Assembly: GCF_000812565.1 (NCBI RefSeq)
Contig: NZ_JTAM01000014.1
Span: 1-64,000 of the forward strand
Source: Flammeovirga sp. OC4
GTDB lineage: Bacteria; Bacteroidota; Bacteroidia; Cytophagales; Flammeovirgaceae
Direction of reading: 5' to 3'
DNA length: 64,000 bases
Made by a program: the position numbers and the translations under genes. Position 1 is the stretch's first letter. Every line of letters begins with the position of its first letter. Of this stretch, positions 1 through 7,390 are shown piece after piece. The notes under the pieces are model-generated. The model was not told the origin of the DNA. It searched no databases and saw only the letters and a program-made list of their open reading frames with translations.

Positions 1-22
1 TGACGATAATTTAGTTTACAAT
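1..22. repeat. Right-end fragment of MITE-like repeat
   Basis: The first 22 bases match, with one difference, the right end of the repeat element at 46383-46726, including its terminal TTAGTTTACA (here 11-20). The rest of this copy would lie to the left of the window. Only a short match is visible, so this is a suggestion that the element is dispersed in the genome. Confidence 0.45.
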
Positions 23-85
23 GTACTAACAACTTATTCATTGCTTTAAGTTTGTTGCTGAACAATAACTTAGAAATGAGTAAAC

Positions 86-220
86 AAAAAAAGAGGTTGC
101 CACTGAATGACAACCTCTCCCACAAAGTATGAAATGAAATGAATTATTACTTATATTTTTAACTCTTTATAGAGTATTCTTTCTTTTTTGAGTAATTCAA
201 AAGTTATTTCCTTTTGATTA
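86..220 (-). ncRNA. Putative small RNA, hairpin element copy 1
   Basis: Not a family I recognise. Read on the minus strand it starts about 6 nt after a promoter-like motif (226-255) and ends in a Rho-independent terminator: stem 111-118 / 92-99 with an 11-nt loop, then a U-run (86-92 on the plus strand). A 5' stem (GUAAU-CAAAAG with CUUUUG-A-AUUAC) and a small ACUCU/AGAGU hairpin precede a 36-nt AU-rich stretch (126-161) that is identical in all three copies and predicted unpaired. There is no start codon followed by a meaningful frame. It could be a trans-acting sRNA or the 3' end of a longer transcript; conservation of promoter, stems and linker favours an sRNA gene. Confidence 0.6.
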
Positions 221-225
221 CATAA

Positions 226-255
226 CAAAGGTGCACGATTATTTTCTTTTGTCAA
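226..255 (-). promoter_or_regulatory. Promoter of RNA element copy 1
   Basis: On the minus strand TTG (253-255), a 19-nt spacer and CACCTTTG (226-233) match the Bacteroidota housekeeping promoter TTG-N19-TAnnTTTG with one change. The same arrangement lies at the same distance before copy 2. Confidence 0.6.
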
Positions 256-589
256 AATTTAAAACGTCGAAATTTAATAAGTGTAAAGTTTGATTTTAAA
301 TATTATTAATTTTGTATTTTATACGCTTAATTACTTTTTAGGTATTAAGTGTAAGTTGACCCTTATGTTTCGTAATGCATCTTGCTATGAAAGAAAAAGT
401 TTGTTTGTAAAGTGTTCTGTGGTACACTTAAAAAATTATGACGATATTAAAAATTGTTAAAGATGTTTTTTTGATGATTTTCGCCACTTTTTTGAAGAAA
501 AATTATTTGAGTTAAAGAGATACTGGGTGTCTTAATTTTGGTATGTATCACATTATGAAGCATTTCTTTGTCTGTGAGTGAACTCCTTC

Positions 590-606
590 ATCATGAAGTT
601 CATGAT
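590..606. promoter_or_regulatory. 17-bp perfect palindrome, unknown role
   Basis: ATCATGAA-G-TTCATGAT is a perfect dyad with 8-bp arms between RNA elements 1 and 2. It could bind a dimeric regulator or be chance in AT-rich DNA. No promoter motif is recognisable beside it. Confidence 0.25.
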
Positions 607-639
607 AATTTACCGAGTAGAGATGAAAATTATGTGAAC

Positions 640-776
640 AAAAAAAGAGGTTGCCACTGAATGACAACCTCTCCCACAAAGTATGAAATGAAATGAATTA
701 TTACTTATATTTTTAACTCTTTGTAGAGTATTATTTCTTTTTCTGAGTAATTCAAAAGCTTATTTCCTTTTGATTA
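640..776 (-). ncRNA. Putative small RNA, hairpin element copy 2
   Basis: Second copy of the element at 86-220, same strand, about 555 bp away and near-identical. Terminator stem 665-672 / 646-653 with the same 11-nt loop, U-run 640-646, identical 36-nt linker at 680-715. Differences from copy 1 fall mainly in loops: the 5' stem is kept while its loop changes length, and the ACUCU/AGAGU hairpin keeps its stem with a changed loop. It has its own promoter (782-811). Two independently promoted copies in tandem argue against simple read-through terminators. Function unknown. Confidence 0.62.
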
Positions 777-781
777 CATTA

Positions 782-811
782 CAAATATGGGGTAATATTT
801 TCTATTGTCAA
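782..811 (-). promoter_or_regulatory. Promoter of RNA element copy 2
   Basis: Minus strand TTG (809-811), 19-nt spacer, CATATTTG (782-789): one mismatch to TTG-N19-TAnnTTTG. The spacer begins ACAATAGAAAAT, near-identical to copy 1 (ACAAAAGAAAAT), so the promoter is part of the repeated unit. Confidence 0.62.
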
Positions 812-1128
812 AGCTTATTCATTTGAAATTTACTACTGCGAAATTTCGCAAAATGCAATATTAGTTTTGTATCAGAAACACTTAATTTGTTTTTATATTG
901 AATTGTTGTATGATGACATAGATCATATTTTGATTTTACATTGAATCACTGACAATAATATAGTTAAGTGTTAGTTCGTACACTTATCAAATTTTTTTTT
1001 GAAAAAATCGAAAAAAAAATAGATTTTTTCTTTTTTGAGGTATTAAATGAGAATTTTGAGTAGTATTGCCACTGAATTTTATTCATTATTGATTTACCAT
1101 ACTATACTTATAAAACATATATACACAA
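812..1128. other. ctlX upstream region
   Basis: AT-rich region before ctlX. It holds an A/T-only inverted repeat (1001-1009 / 1022-1030, GAAAAAATC arms, followed by T-run) that could be a weak terminator, and a 12-nt string TTGCCACTGAAT at 1066-1077 that also occurs in the terminator hairpins of RNA copies 1 and 2. I see no clear TAnnTTTG promoter for ctlX and no open reading frame worth calling. Confidence 0.4.
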
Positions 1129-2064
1129 ATGAATAATTCCTCTCAACATATACTGATGGTAAGACCTGCGTCATTTGGCTTTAATGAAGATACGGCCGTA
1201 GATAATGAATTTCAGGAAACCAATTTTGATCTTTCAAATTCAGATTATGTAGAAAGTGCATTAAAGGAGTTTGATCACTACGTAGCTACTCTTAGAGCAA
1301 ATGACATCGATGTGACTGTCATTGATGATACGCCAGAACCTAAAAAACCTGATAGTCAGTTTCCTAATAACTGGTTTACGACTCATCGTAACGGTGATAT
1401 ATTCTTATATCCAATGCGTCCTCTGAACAGAAGAGCGGAAAGAAGAAAAGATATCATTGATATGCTGGAAATGTGTTTCCATGTGTCTAAAGTGACAGAT
1501 TTGTCAGTTTACGAAGAGAAAAATCAGTTTTTAGAAGGGACAGGAAGTATTATTTTTGATAGAGTCCATAAGATCGCTTATGCTTGCCTTTCTGGAAGAA
1601 CTGATAAAGAACTGTTTGAACAGCATGCAGAAACATTAGGTTATGAAGCTGTTGCTTTTAATTCTGTTGATGAAAATGGGAAAGCAATTTATCATACCAA
1701 CGTAATGCTCTCTATTGCAAGTGATTTTGTGGTGATTTGTGGGGCTTCTATTACAGACCAGAAAGAAAAAGCAATGCTTTGGGATAAGTTTAAAGCTACA
1801 GGTAAAGAAATTGTAGATGTTAGTTATGCTCAATTAAGAGACTTTACTTGTAATGTCTTAGAAGTGACAGATTTAAACGGGAATAAAAAGTTCACAATGT
1901 CTTCAAGGGCTTATCATTCTTTCACTCCTGAACAGATTGAATTGATGGAGAAGTATGTCAAAATCATTCATTCTCCGATTGATACGATTGAAAATGTTTG
2001 TGGTGGTGGTACAAGGTGTATGATGGCGGAAATTTACTTAGCCGAGAATATTCATAACCTCTAA
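1129..2064 (+). CDS. ctlX: Amidinotransferase-family hydrolase, CtlX type
   Basis: A 311-residue protein of the arginine deiminase/amidinotransferase (pentein) superfamily, of the kind annotated as citrulline-utilisation hydrolase CtlX. Visible family marks are FPNNW at 79-83, LEGTGS at 135-140 with an acidic residue, His189 in YHTN, and the C-terminal GGGTRCMMAE with the nucleophile Cys297. It is cytoplasmic, with no signal peptide. Such enzymes hydrolyse guanidino or ureido groups of arginine-like substrates; the exact substrate cannot be read from sequence. It stands alone on this strand and its stop overlaps the convergent membrane-protein gene by 4 nt. The start at the only early ATG fits the family N-terminus (HILMVRP). 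Its leader carries a 12-nt match to the neighbouring RNA element loop. Confidence 0.8.
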   Translation: MNNSSQHILMVRPASFGFNEDTAVDNEFQETNFDLSNSDYVESALKEFDHYVATLRANDIDVTVIDDTPEPKKPDSQFPNNWFTTHRNGDIFLYPMRPLNRRAERRKDIIDMLEMCFHVSKVTDLSVYEEKNQFLEGTGSIIFDRVHKIAYACLSGRTDKELFEQHAETLGYEAVAFNSVDENGKAIYHTNVMLSIASDFVVICGASITDQKEKAMLWDKFKATGKEIVDVSYAQLRDFTCNVLEVTDLNGNKKFTMSSRAYHSFTPEQIELMEKYVKIIHSPIDTIENVCGGGTRCMMAEIYLAENIHNL

Positions 2065-3365
2065 TCATTATCAGATAGTTTCAGATAAGGTTCTACTTGA
2101 ATGAGTAAAACATAGTATAAAAATACACTTGCCCCAATTTTGTATCTACTTAATGATCCTAAATTGGGGCTTGCTATTGCTAAGAACCCAATCATTAATA
2201 ATGAATAGGCTAATAGAATACTTATAAGTAGTGGATTGTATTTTGAAGTTTTGACTTTTTTGGTAATTAACAGGAAGAAGTTTAGAATAATAAGTACAAT
2301 TGAAATAAGATTTTCAGTACTGATTAATACATCAAAAATATGTCTTGATGTAAAATAATTGGGGTAAATAAAGGGTGTGATGATGGCTTCTGGAATTGAA
2401 AGAAGTATACCGCTCCAGCTTTCATTCATATTTTCAAGGTGAATGGCATATGAATCTTGTTCGTTTAAACTGAGTTTTAAATAATTAGCATAAATCGTTT
2501 TTGGAAACTGTTCTAATCCAAAGTGATATTCAAAATTGACGATAAAAATACCACCCAAAACAATGAAGGAAAGTAATAATAAGAAATATTTTTTATTAAA
2601 TTCAATAGAATTGATTTTCAAATAGATAAAGAATAATATTGGTAAAAAGAAAATTACAAATCCTCCGAAATAATAAAACTTAAGTTGTAGCAAACTATAC
2701 AATAGGAAAGGAAGGATGATAATAGAAATTGCCCTTACTTTTTTAGTGATGATATCAATTGAAATACCAATGCAAAAATATAAAATAGGTATTGATATCG
2801 TTTCTTTAATGACACCACTGCTCCAAAAGACTACTGTTGGAAAACAGAAATTGGCAATTAGAAAGCTAAATTGAGTAGAGGGATAGAGTAAAGAGACTCT
2901 TTTTAATAAAAACCATACCCCACAAAAACTGAAAAAAGACATGTAAAGAGACATTACCCAATAATTATTGAAACAAATGAGGCTCAAAACACTTCCAACG
3001 ATTGTAAAATATACTGTAGAACTGTTGCTTTGGATCAGTTGGGCTTGTATTTCAGGTGGATAGTGATAGGGTTTGGAGAATACGAAATCAATGTATCCTA
3101 AAAAGTTAGTTTTAGCAATCTCTGCTAGTTTGACCGAATCATTGTAAAGTATAAATGTATCCCCTCCTTTATAATAATTAGAATAGATGTACCCTAATAG
3201 TAAACCCAAAATGAGTTTTACGAATAAGGCTCGATCATAGATAAAGGGAAAAAGAGAAGCATTTTTTTTTCGATGTAAAAAAATACCCGCTGCTAAAAGG
3301 AGAATACTAAAAATGATCATAAAAAATGCTGCAACATTTGAATGGACTTCAAAATATTGCAGCAA
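2061..3365 (-). CDS. Polytopic membrane protein, unknown
   Basis: A 434-residue protein with about ten hydrophobic segments, a lysine/aspartate-rich short tail and no catalytic motif I can name. The long periplasmic-type loop near residues 60-120 (PYHYPPEIQAQ) and the overall pattern of paired helices resemble polysaccharide polymerases or O-antigen ligase-like proteins of Bacteroidota, but this is only a topology argument. It lies 29 nt downstream of metF on the same strand and may be co-transcribed with it, without an obvious functional link. It overlaps the 3' end of ctlX tail to tail. Confidence 0.6.
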   Translation of the reverse strand: MLQYFEVHSNVAAFFMIIFSILLLAAGIFLHRKKNASLFPFIYDRALFVKLILGLLLGYIYSNYYKGGDTFILYNDSVKLAEIAKTNFLGYIDFVFSKPYHYPPEIQAQLIQSNSSTVYFTIVGSVLSLICFNNYWVMSLYMSFFSFCGVWFLLKRVSLLYPSTQFSFLIANFCFPTVVFWSSGVIKETISIPILYFCIGISIDIITKKVRAISIIILPFLLYSLLQLKFYYFGGFVIFFLPILFFIYLKINSIEFNKKYFLLLLSFIVLGGIFIVNFEYHFGLEQFPKTIYANYLKLSLNEQDSYAIHLENMNESWSGILLSIPEAIITPFIYPNYFTSRHIFDVLISTENLISIVLIILNFFLLITKKVKTSKYNPLLISILLAYSLLMIGFLAIASPNLGSLSRYKIGASVFLYYVLLIQVEPYLKLSDND

Positions 3366-3394
3366 TATAATTACTTCAAGCGAATAATCTAATC

Positions 3395-4354
3395 CTAGAA
3401 GATTGCTTCAGCGATATCTTTTACAGATGTAGATCTACCCATTGAATAGAAATGCATACCTGGAACACCGTATTCAATCAATTCTTTTGATTGTTTGATA
3501 CCCCACTCAATACCCAATTCCTTGATCTCTTTGTTGTTTTTGCACTTTTTAGCCTCAGTCAATAATTCCTCAGGGAAATCTAACTTAAAGATACTCGGTA
3601 AAAGTGTCAATTGCTTTTGAGTTGTCAAAGGCTTGATCCCTGGAAGGATAGGTACAGTAATACCCGCCGCACGACATCTATCTACAAAATCAAAGTACTT
3701 TTGATTATCAAAGAACATTTGAGTGACGATGTAATCAGCACCTAATTCTACTTTCTTTTTTAAGAAATCAATGTCCGAAGACATATTTGAAGCGTCCATG
3801 TGCTTTTCAGGATAACCTGCTACACCAATACTGAAACCGCCTTTAAATCCTGCTTGATCAGCATATTTAAATTCACCTTCATTCATCTTAGTGACATGCT
3901 CTACTAGTTCAGAAGCATAAGCATACCCTTCAGGGTGAGGTGTAAAAGAAGCTTCACCTTTAGCGGCATCACCTCTTAAAGCTAATATATTTTCAATCCC
4001 TAAGAAGTTTAATTCAATAAGGATATTTTCTGTTTCTTCTTTAGAAAAACCACCACAAATGATATGAGGGACAGTATCTACTTTGTATTTGTGCATAATG
4101 GCAGCACAAACGGCAACTGTACCAGGTCTATGACGTTGGATTGATTTTTCAAATAAGCCGTTTGATAATTCTTTATAAACGTACTCCTCTCTGTGATAGG
4201 TAACATCCACAAATGCAGGATTAAACTCCATTAGTGGGTCGATAGCATCAAATAATGATTGAATACTCTTACCTCTTACTGGGGGAAGTAGTTCAAAAGA
4301 AAATAATGTCTTTTTATCCTCGGCTGCTTGATTAAGACGATCTATAACTTTCAA
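3395..4354 (-). CDS. metF: Methylenetetrahydrofolate reductase
   Basis: 5,10-methylenetetrahydrofolate reductase, 319 residues, the normal size of the bacterial FAD-binding TIM-barrel enzyme. It makes 5-methyl-THF for methionine synthesis. Family marks: FSFELLPPVRGKS near the N-terminus (flavin/folate-site glutamate), FVDVTYHREE, LALRGD with the conserved Asp, and YIVTQMFFD. It is preceded by a good promoter (4427-4457) and a leader of about 65 nt. fhs in this window belongs to the same one-carbon pool but is 50 kb away. Confidence 0.95.
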   Translation of the reverse strand: MKVIDRLNQAAEDKKTLFSFELLPPVRGKSIQSLFDAIDPLMEFNPAFVDVTYHREEYVYKELSNGLFEKSIQRHRPGTVAVCAAIMHKYKVDTVPHIICGGFSKEETENILIELNFLGIENILALRGDAAKGEASFTPHPEGYAYASELVEHVTKMNEGEFKYADQAGFKGGFSIGVAGYPEKHMDASNMSSDIDFLKKKVELGADYIVTQMFFDNQKYFDFVDRCRAAGITVPILPGIKPLTTQKQLTLLPSIFKLDFPEELLTEAKKCKNNKEIKELGIEWGIKQSKELIEYGVPGMHFYSMGRSTSVKDIAEAIF

Positions 4355-4426
4355 AGGCTGTAATATTTAGTTTGTTCGAAACATAAGTACTTGATTACAA
4401 TCGCTCAAATACATAAAACGTGATCG

Positions 4427-4457
4427 CAAAGTTATTTTCATCTGTAAGCTTTACCAA
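4427..4457 (-). promoter_or_regulatory. metF promoter
   Basis: On the minus strand TTG (4455-4457), 20-nt spacer and TAACTTTG (4427-4434), an exact TAnnTTTG match. It lies 73 nt before the metF start codon. I saw no riboswitch-like structure in the leader. Confidence 0.6.
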
Positions 4458-4592
4458 AAAGAAAGTGATAAATTTTCTTTTTTTTGATGACTTTTTTATA
4501 AAATCTTCAATAATAACGTAGAATGCCTATGAAAATGAAAGCTAATTATGTTCTAATGGGTAAGAATATTTCTGTTGAGTTCTATTTTATAT

Positions 4593-4633
4593 AAAAAAAC
4601 AATCCCTACTCATCTTTAGAAAAATAGGGATTG
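4593..4633 (-). terminator. Terminator of the KDO operon
   Basis: Nine-base stem CAATCCCTA / TAGGGATTG (4600-4608 / 4625-4633); on the minus strand it is followed by a run of T (4593-4599). It lies 26 nt after the stop of the kdsC-like gene. The 304-bp gap 4355-4658 holds this terminator and the metF promoter, nothing else visible. Confidence 0.75.
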
Positions 4634-4658
4634 AATAAAAAGCTCTTCTAAGTCAGTC

Positions 4659-5360
4659 TTAAAGAGGATTGTTTTCAATGAATTCACTGCCTTCATTCTT
4701 GAAGAACTTAGTAGGAATTTCATTTCTAAGTTTGATGTATTTCGCATAATCACCTTCAAAATCAACTCTCTTGTCGATAGTCTCATCAAAACGATCCAAT
4801 AAACATAATACAACTTCTGATACTTCTCTTACAGCATTACTGTTGCCTGCATTACCAGTAATGTAATCAGCATAGCCATGCATACGGCAATATTCAGTGA
4901 AAAGCGGGCTTCCTTGTCTTCCGACCATAAAACGGGCACCTACTTCTCTCGCCAAAGAAATGTCAAGGATATCATCAAAAGTGAAAAGGATTTCTTCTGC
5001 TTTTACGCCAGACATGCTGTCTACTAGCGGAAGTACTTTTACTTTGTCTTTGACTAAGTAACAAACAGCATCAAAATGTTCTCTTTTGGCCCATTTAAAT
5101 GCCGCTTCGTTAAATTCTCCAGTTACAACTGCAGTGAAAGGGATTTCACCGTGCTCTAAGAAGTAGCCAAAACGAAGCATATTTACACCCATAGAGTCCA
5201 CTTCGCTAAACGGACTCGGCATAGCACCGCCTTTTACACCGCCATTAAAAACACCGTCCCAGTCAAAGATCAATCCTTTGACTTTTTTCAATTGCTCTAA
5301 AAGAGAAGAGGAGGCGGTTACAAACACGCCTCCTCCTTCTTCGAATAATTCTTCTCTCAT
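4659..5360 (-). CDS. KdsC-like HAD phosphatase
   Basis: HAD-superfamily phosphatase of the KdsC type, expected to remove the phosphate from KDO-8-phosphate. Motif I is FDWDGV (Asp33, Asp35), motif II Thr80 in VVTG, motif III lysine near 106-108, motif IV FDDILD (Asp129, Asp130), and the KdsC-like C-terminal AVREVSEVVL. It is 233 residues, longer than E. coli KdsC (188) by an N-terminal extension of about 24 residues and a charged C-terminal tail, and the motif IV glycine (GDD in KdsC) is Phe128 here. It is last in the operon, 9 nt after the transaldolase-CBS gene. Assignment as KDO phosphatase rests on both similarity and context; a related 3-deoxy-sugar phosphate is possible. Confidence 0.75.
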   Translation of the reverse strand: MREELFEEGGGVFVTASSSLLEQLKKVKGLIFDWDGVFNGGVKGGAMPSPFSEVDSMGVNMLRFGYFLEHGEIPFTAVVTGEFNEAAFKWAKREHFDAVCYLVKDKVKVLPLVDSMSGVKAEEILFTFDDILDISLAREVGARFMVGRQGSPLFTEYCRMHGYADYITGNAGNSNAVREVSEVVLCLLDRFDETIDKRVDFEGDYAKYIKLRNEIPTKFFKNEGSEFIENNPL

Positions 5361-5369
5361 GGTTAGAGA

Positions 5370-6386
5370 TTAGTATTTTACGATATCTTGAACGTCTAAT
5401 AAACCAATAGCTTTACCGTCAAGTGTTACTACTAGTTCGTCAACTTGCTTCTCCTTGATTAAGTTTGATGCAGCGAATAATAATTCGTGAGCATCGATAG
5501 AGATAGGAGCTGTTAATCCTAAATCACCAACTTTGATGCTTGAAACATCACCACCTTTTTCAGATACTAAACGACGTAAGTCACCATCAGTGAAGATACC
5601 GATAGCAGCACCGTTAGCGTCTACTACAGTAGCAGCACCAGTTTTGTTGTTTGTCATTACTACTAATGCTTCAGCGATTGTAGCGTCAGCAGTGATAGTA
5701 GGGTTGATGTCAGATAAAGCATCACCTACACGAACAGTCATTAAACGAGTATCGTTGATGAACTGATCAGTACCGATTTTTGTGAAGTGGTTCTCAGTTA
5801 ATTGAGACATGATCTTCCAAGGTACAGTAATAGTGTGAACTCCGATGTCTACAGCGTCACGTACGTGTTGGATAGTACGAACTGAAGAGAACATGATTTT
5901 AGTATTGTAACCATAGTAGTTTACAGCTTCAACACAATCTTTAACTAAAGATAAAGCATCATGACCTTGGTCTTGTAAACGACCAACTAGAGGACAAACA
6001 TAAGTTGCTCCAGCTTGCATAGCCATATACGCTTGTTGTAAAGTGTATACAAGGTGAACGTTCACTTTGAAACCTTCTTTTACAAGCATGCTACAAGCTT
6101 TAAGACCTACTTTAGATACAGGAATTTTGTAAACAGTAGTTTCACGGTCTAAACCTAACGCCTCTTGACGTTTTGCTTCAGCAACGATTTCTTCTGCAGT
6201 GTCACCTAATGCTTCGATTTGAAGAACAGGAACAATTTTCGACAACTCAACGATAGTACCGTCGATATCAGTGATACCGTGACGTGCCATGAACGTAGGA
6301 GTTGTAGTTAAACCAGTCATGAACGGAAGTTGTTCAAAAGACGATTTGATCTCATTGATCTCCGCAGAATCTAAATATAATTCCAT
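5370..6386 (-). CDS. Transaldolase/FSA-like domain fused to KdsD-type CBS pair
   Basis: A 338-residue fusion. Residues 1-212 are a transaldolase/fructose-6-phosphate-aldolase barrel: MELYLD with Asp6, Schiff-base Lys87 in VYKIPV, GATYV and VGRLQDQGHD, Ser168. Residues 216-338 are two CBS domains containing GIFTDGDLRR (263-272), the signature of the CBS half of arabinose-5-phosphate isomerase KdsD. No SIS domain is present. Compared with E. coli FSA, Asn28 is Thr29, Thr109 is His111, Ala129 is Cys131 and Tyr131 is Leu133. It sits between kdsA and kdsC where a KdsD would be expected, so I infer that it supplies or regulates arabinose 5-phosphate or a related sugar phosphate. Its activity is unknown; an ordinary pentose-phosphate transaldolase or a regulatory role remain possible. 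Confidence 0.8.
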   Translation of the reverse strand: MELYLDSAEINEIKSSFEQLPFMTGLTTTPTFMARHGITDIDGTIVELSKIVPVLQIEALGDTAEEIVAEAKRQEALGLDRETTVYKIPVSKVGLKACSMLVKEGFKVNVHLVYTLQQAYMAMQAGATYVCPLVGRLQDQGHDALSLVKDCVEAVNYYGYNTKIMFSSVRTIQHVRDAVDIGVHTITVPWKIMSQLTENHFTKIGTDQFINDTRLMTVRVGDALSDINPTITADATIAEALVVMTNNKTGAATVVDANGAAIGIFTDGDLRRLVSEKGGDVSSIKVGDLGLTAPISIDAHELLFAASNLIKEKQVDELVVTLDGKAIGLLDVQDIVKY

Positions 6387-6439
6387 ACTAGTAAGTATAT
6401 ATTTTGTTTTTTTAAATCGGAAAAAATGTGAAGAAAGTA

Positions 6440-7270
6440 CTAGCGGTAGCTTACTTCGATATTGTGTAATTCAATTAGAGGTTTCATGAACTCTTCTAAC
6501 TGATTTACATCTAATTGACTTGCCGCGTCACAAAGAGCTTCGTTAGGGCAAGGGTGAGTTTCGATAAATAAACCATCGATACCTGCAGCTACACCAGCTC
6601 TAGCCAATGTGCTTAAGTATTGACGAGCTCCACCTGTAGGATCCGCAGAAGGGATACCGTATTTACGGATAGAGTGAGTTACATCAAATACAACTGGATA
6701 TCCTGTTTGTCTCATTTCGTAGAATGAACGAGGGTCAACAATCAAATCGTTGTAACCAAAAGAATAACCTCTTTCTGTTAAAATGATGTTTTTATTGCCT
6801 GTAGACTCCACTTTTTGAGCAGGCTTAATCATATTTTCAGGAGCTAAGAACTGACCGTGCTTGATGTTTACTACTTTACCTGTTTCTGCAGAAGCAACTA
6901 CTAGGTCAGTTTGCATACATAAATAAGCAGGAATCTGAAGAATATCTAAAACCTCAGCAGCAGGTTTTACTTGGTCAGGATAATGAATATCTGAAACTAA
7001 AGAGAAACCGAATTCATCTTTTACTTTTTGAAGGATTCTTAAACCTTCATCAATACCAGGTCCTCTATAGTAATCTACTGAAGATCTGTTATCTTTTTGG
7101 AAAGATGCTTTATAGATCATCGGAATGTTTAAACGTTCCGTAACCTCTTTTAATTTCTCTGCTGTTTTCATCATGATACTCTCGTCCTCAATAACACAAG
7201 GACCAGAAATCAGGAATAACTCGTCGGCTCCACAGTTAATATCGCCAACTTTGACAATGTTTTTACTCAT
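6440..7270 (-). CDS. kdsA: 3-deoxy-8-phosphooctulonate synthase
   Basis: KDO-8-phosphate synthase, condensing arabinose 5-phosphate with phosphoenolpyruvate. From the ATG at 7270 it has 276 residues, the usual length, starting KNIVKVGDI; the longer frame from 7309 adds 13 residues not typical of the family. GPCVIE carries the Cys of the metal-dependent class (E. coli has Asn there). KASF(Q)KDNRSS, YRGPG, QTDL and ETHP are present. Two deviations: LCMQTDL has Met where E. coli and Aquifex have Arg, and NIKHGQF has His where VKK-type sequences have a second Lys. Second gene of the KDO operon, 53 nt before the transaldolase-CBS gene. Confidence 0.93.
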   Translation of the reverse strand: MSKNIVKVGDINCGADELFLISGPCVIEDESIMMKTAEKLKEVTERLNIPMIYKASFQKDNRSSVDYYRGPGIDEGLRILQKVKDEFGFSLVSDIHYPDQVKPAAEVLDILQIPAYLCMQTDLVVASAETGKVVNIKHGQFLAPENMIKPAQKVESTGNKNIILTERGYSFGYNDLIVDPRSFYEMRQTGYPVVFDVTHSIRKYGIPSADPTGGARQYLSTLARAGVAAGIDGLFIETHPCPNEALCDAASQLDVNQLEEFMKPLIELHNIEVSYR

Positions 7271-7390
7271 CTGTATATATTGCTTTTGTATTGGGTGATG
7301 TCCAAACATAAAGGACTAATCTCCAACGATGCGCAATTTAATTTATTTTTAAATTAATGCCCAATGATAAACGTTAGCTATTTGTAAATT

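Noticed and set aside
86-785. Two long direct repeats considered as a CRISPR array or LTR-like element
   Set aside because: Only two units of about 170 nt including promoters, 555 bp apart, with unrelated spacer DNA and a third inverted copy far away; hairpins and T-runs fit RNA genes better.
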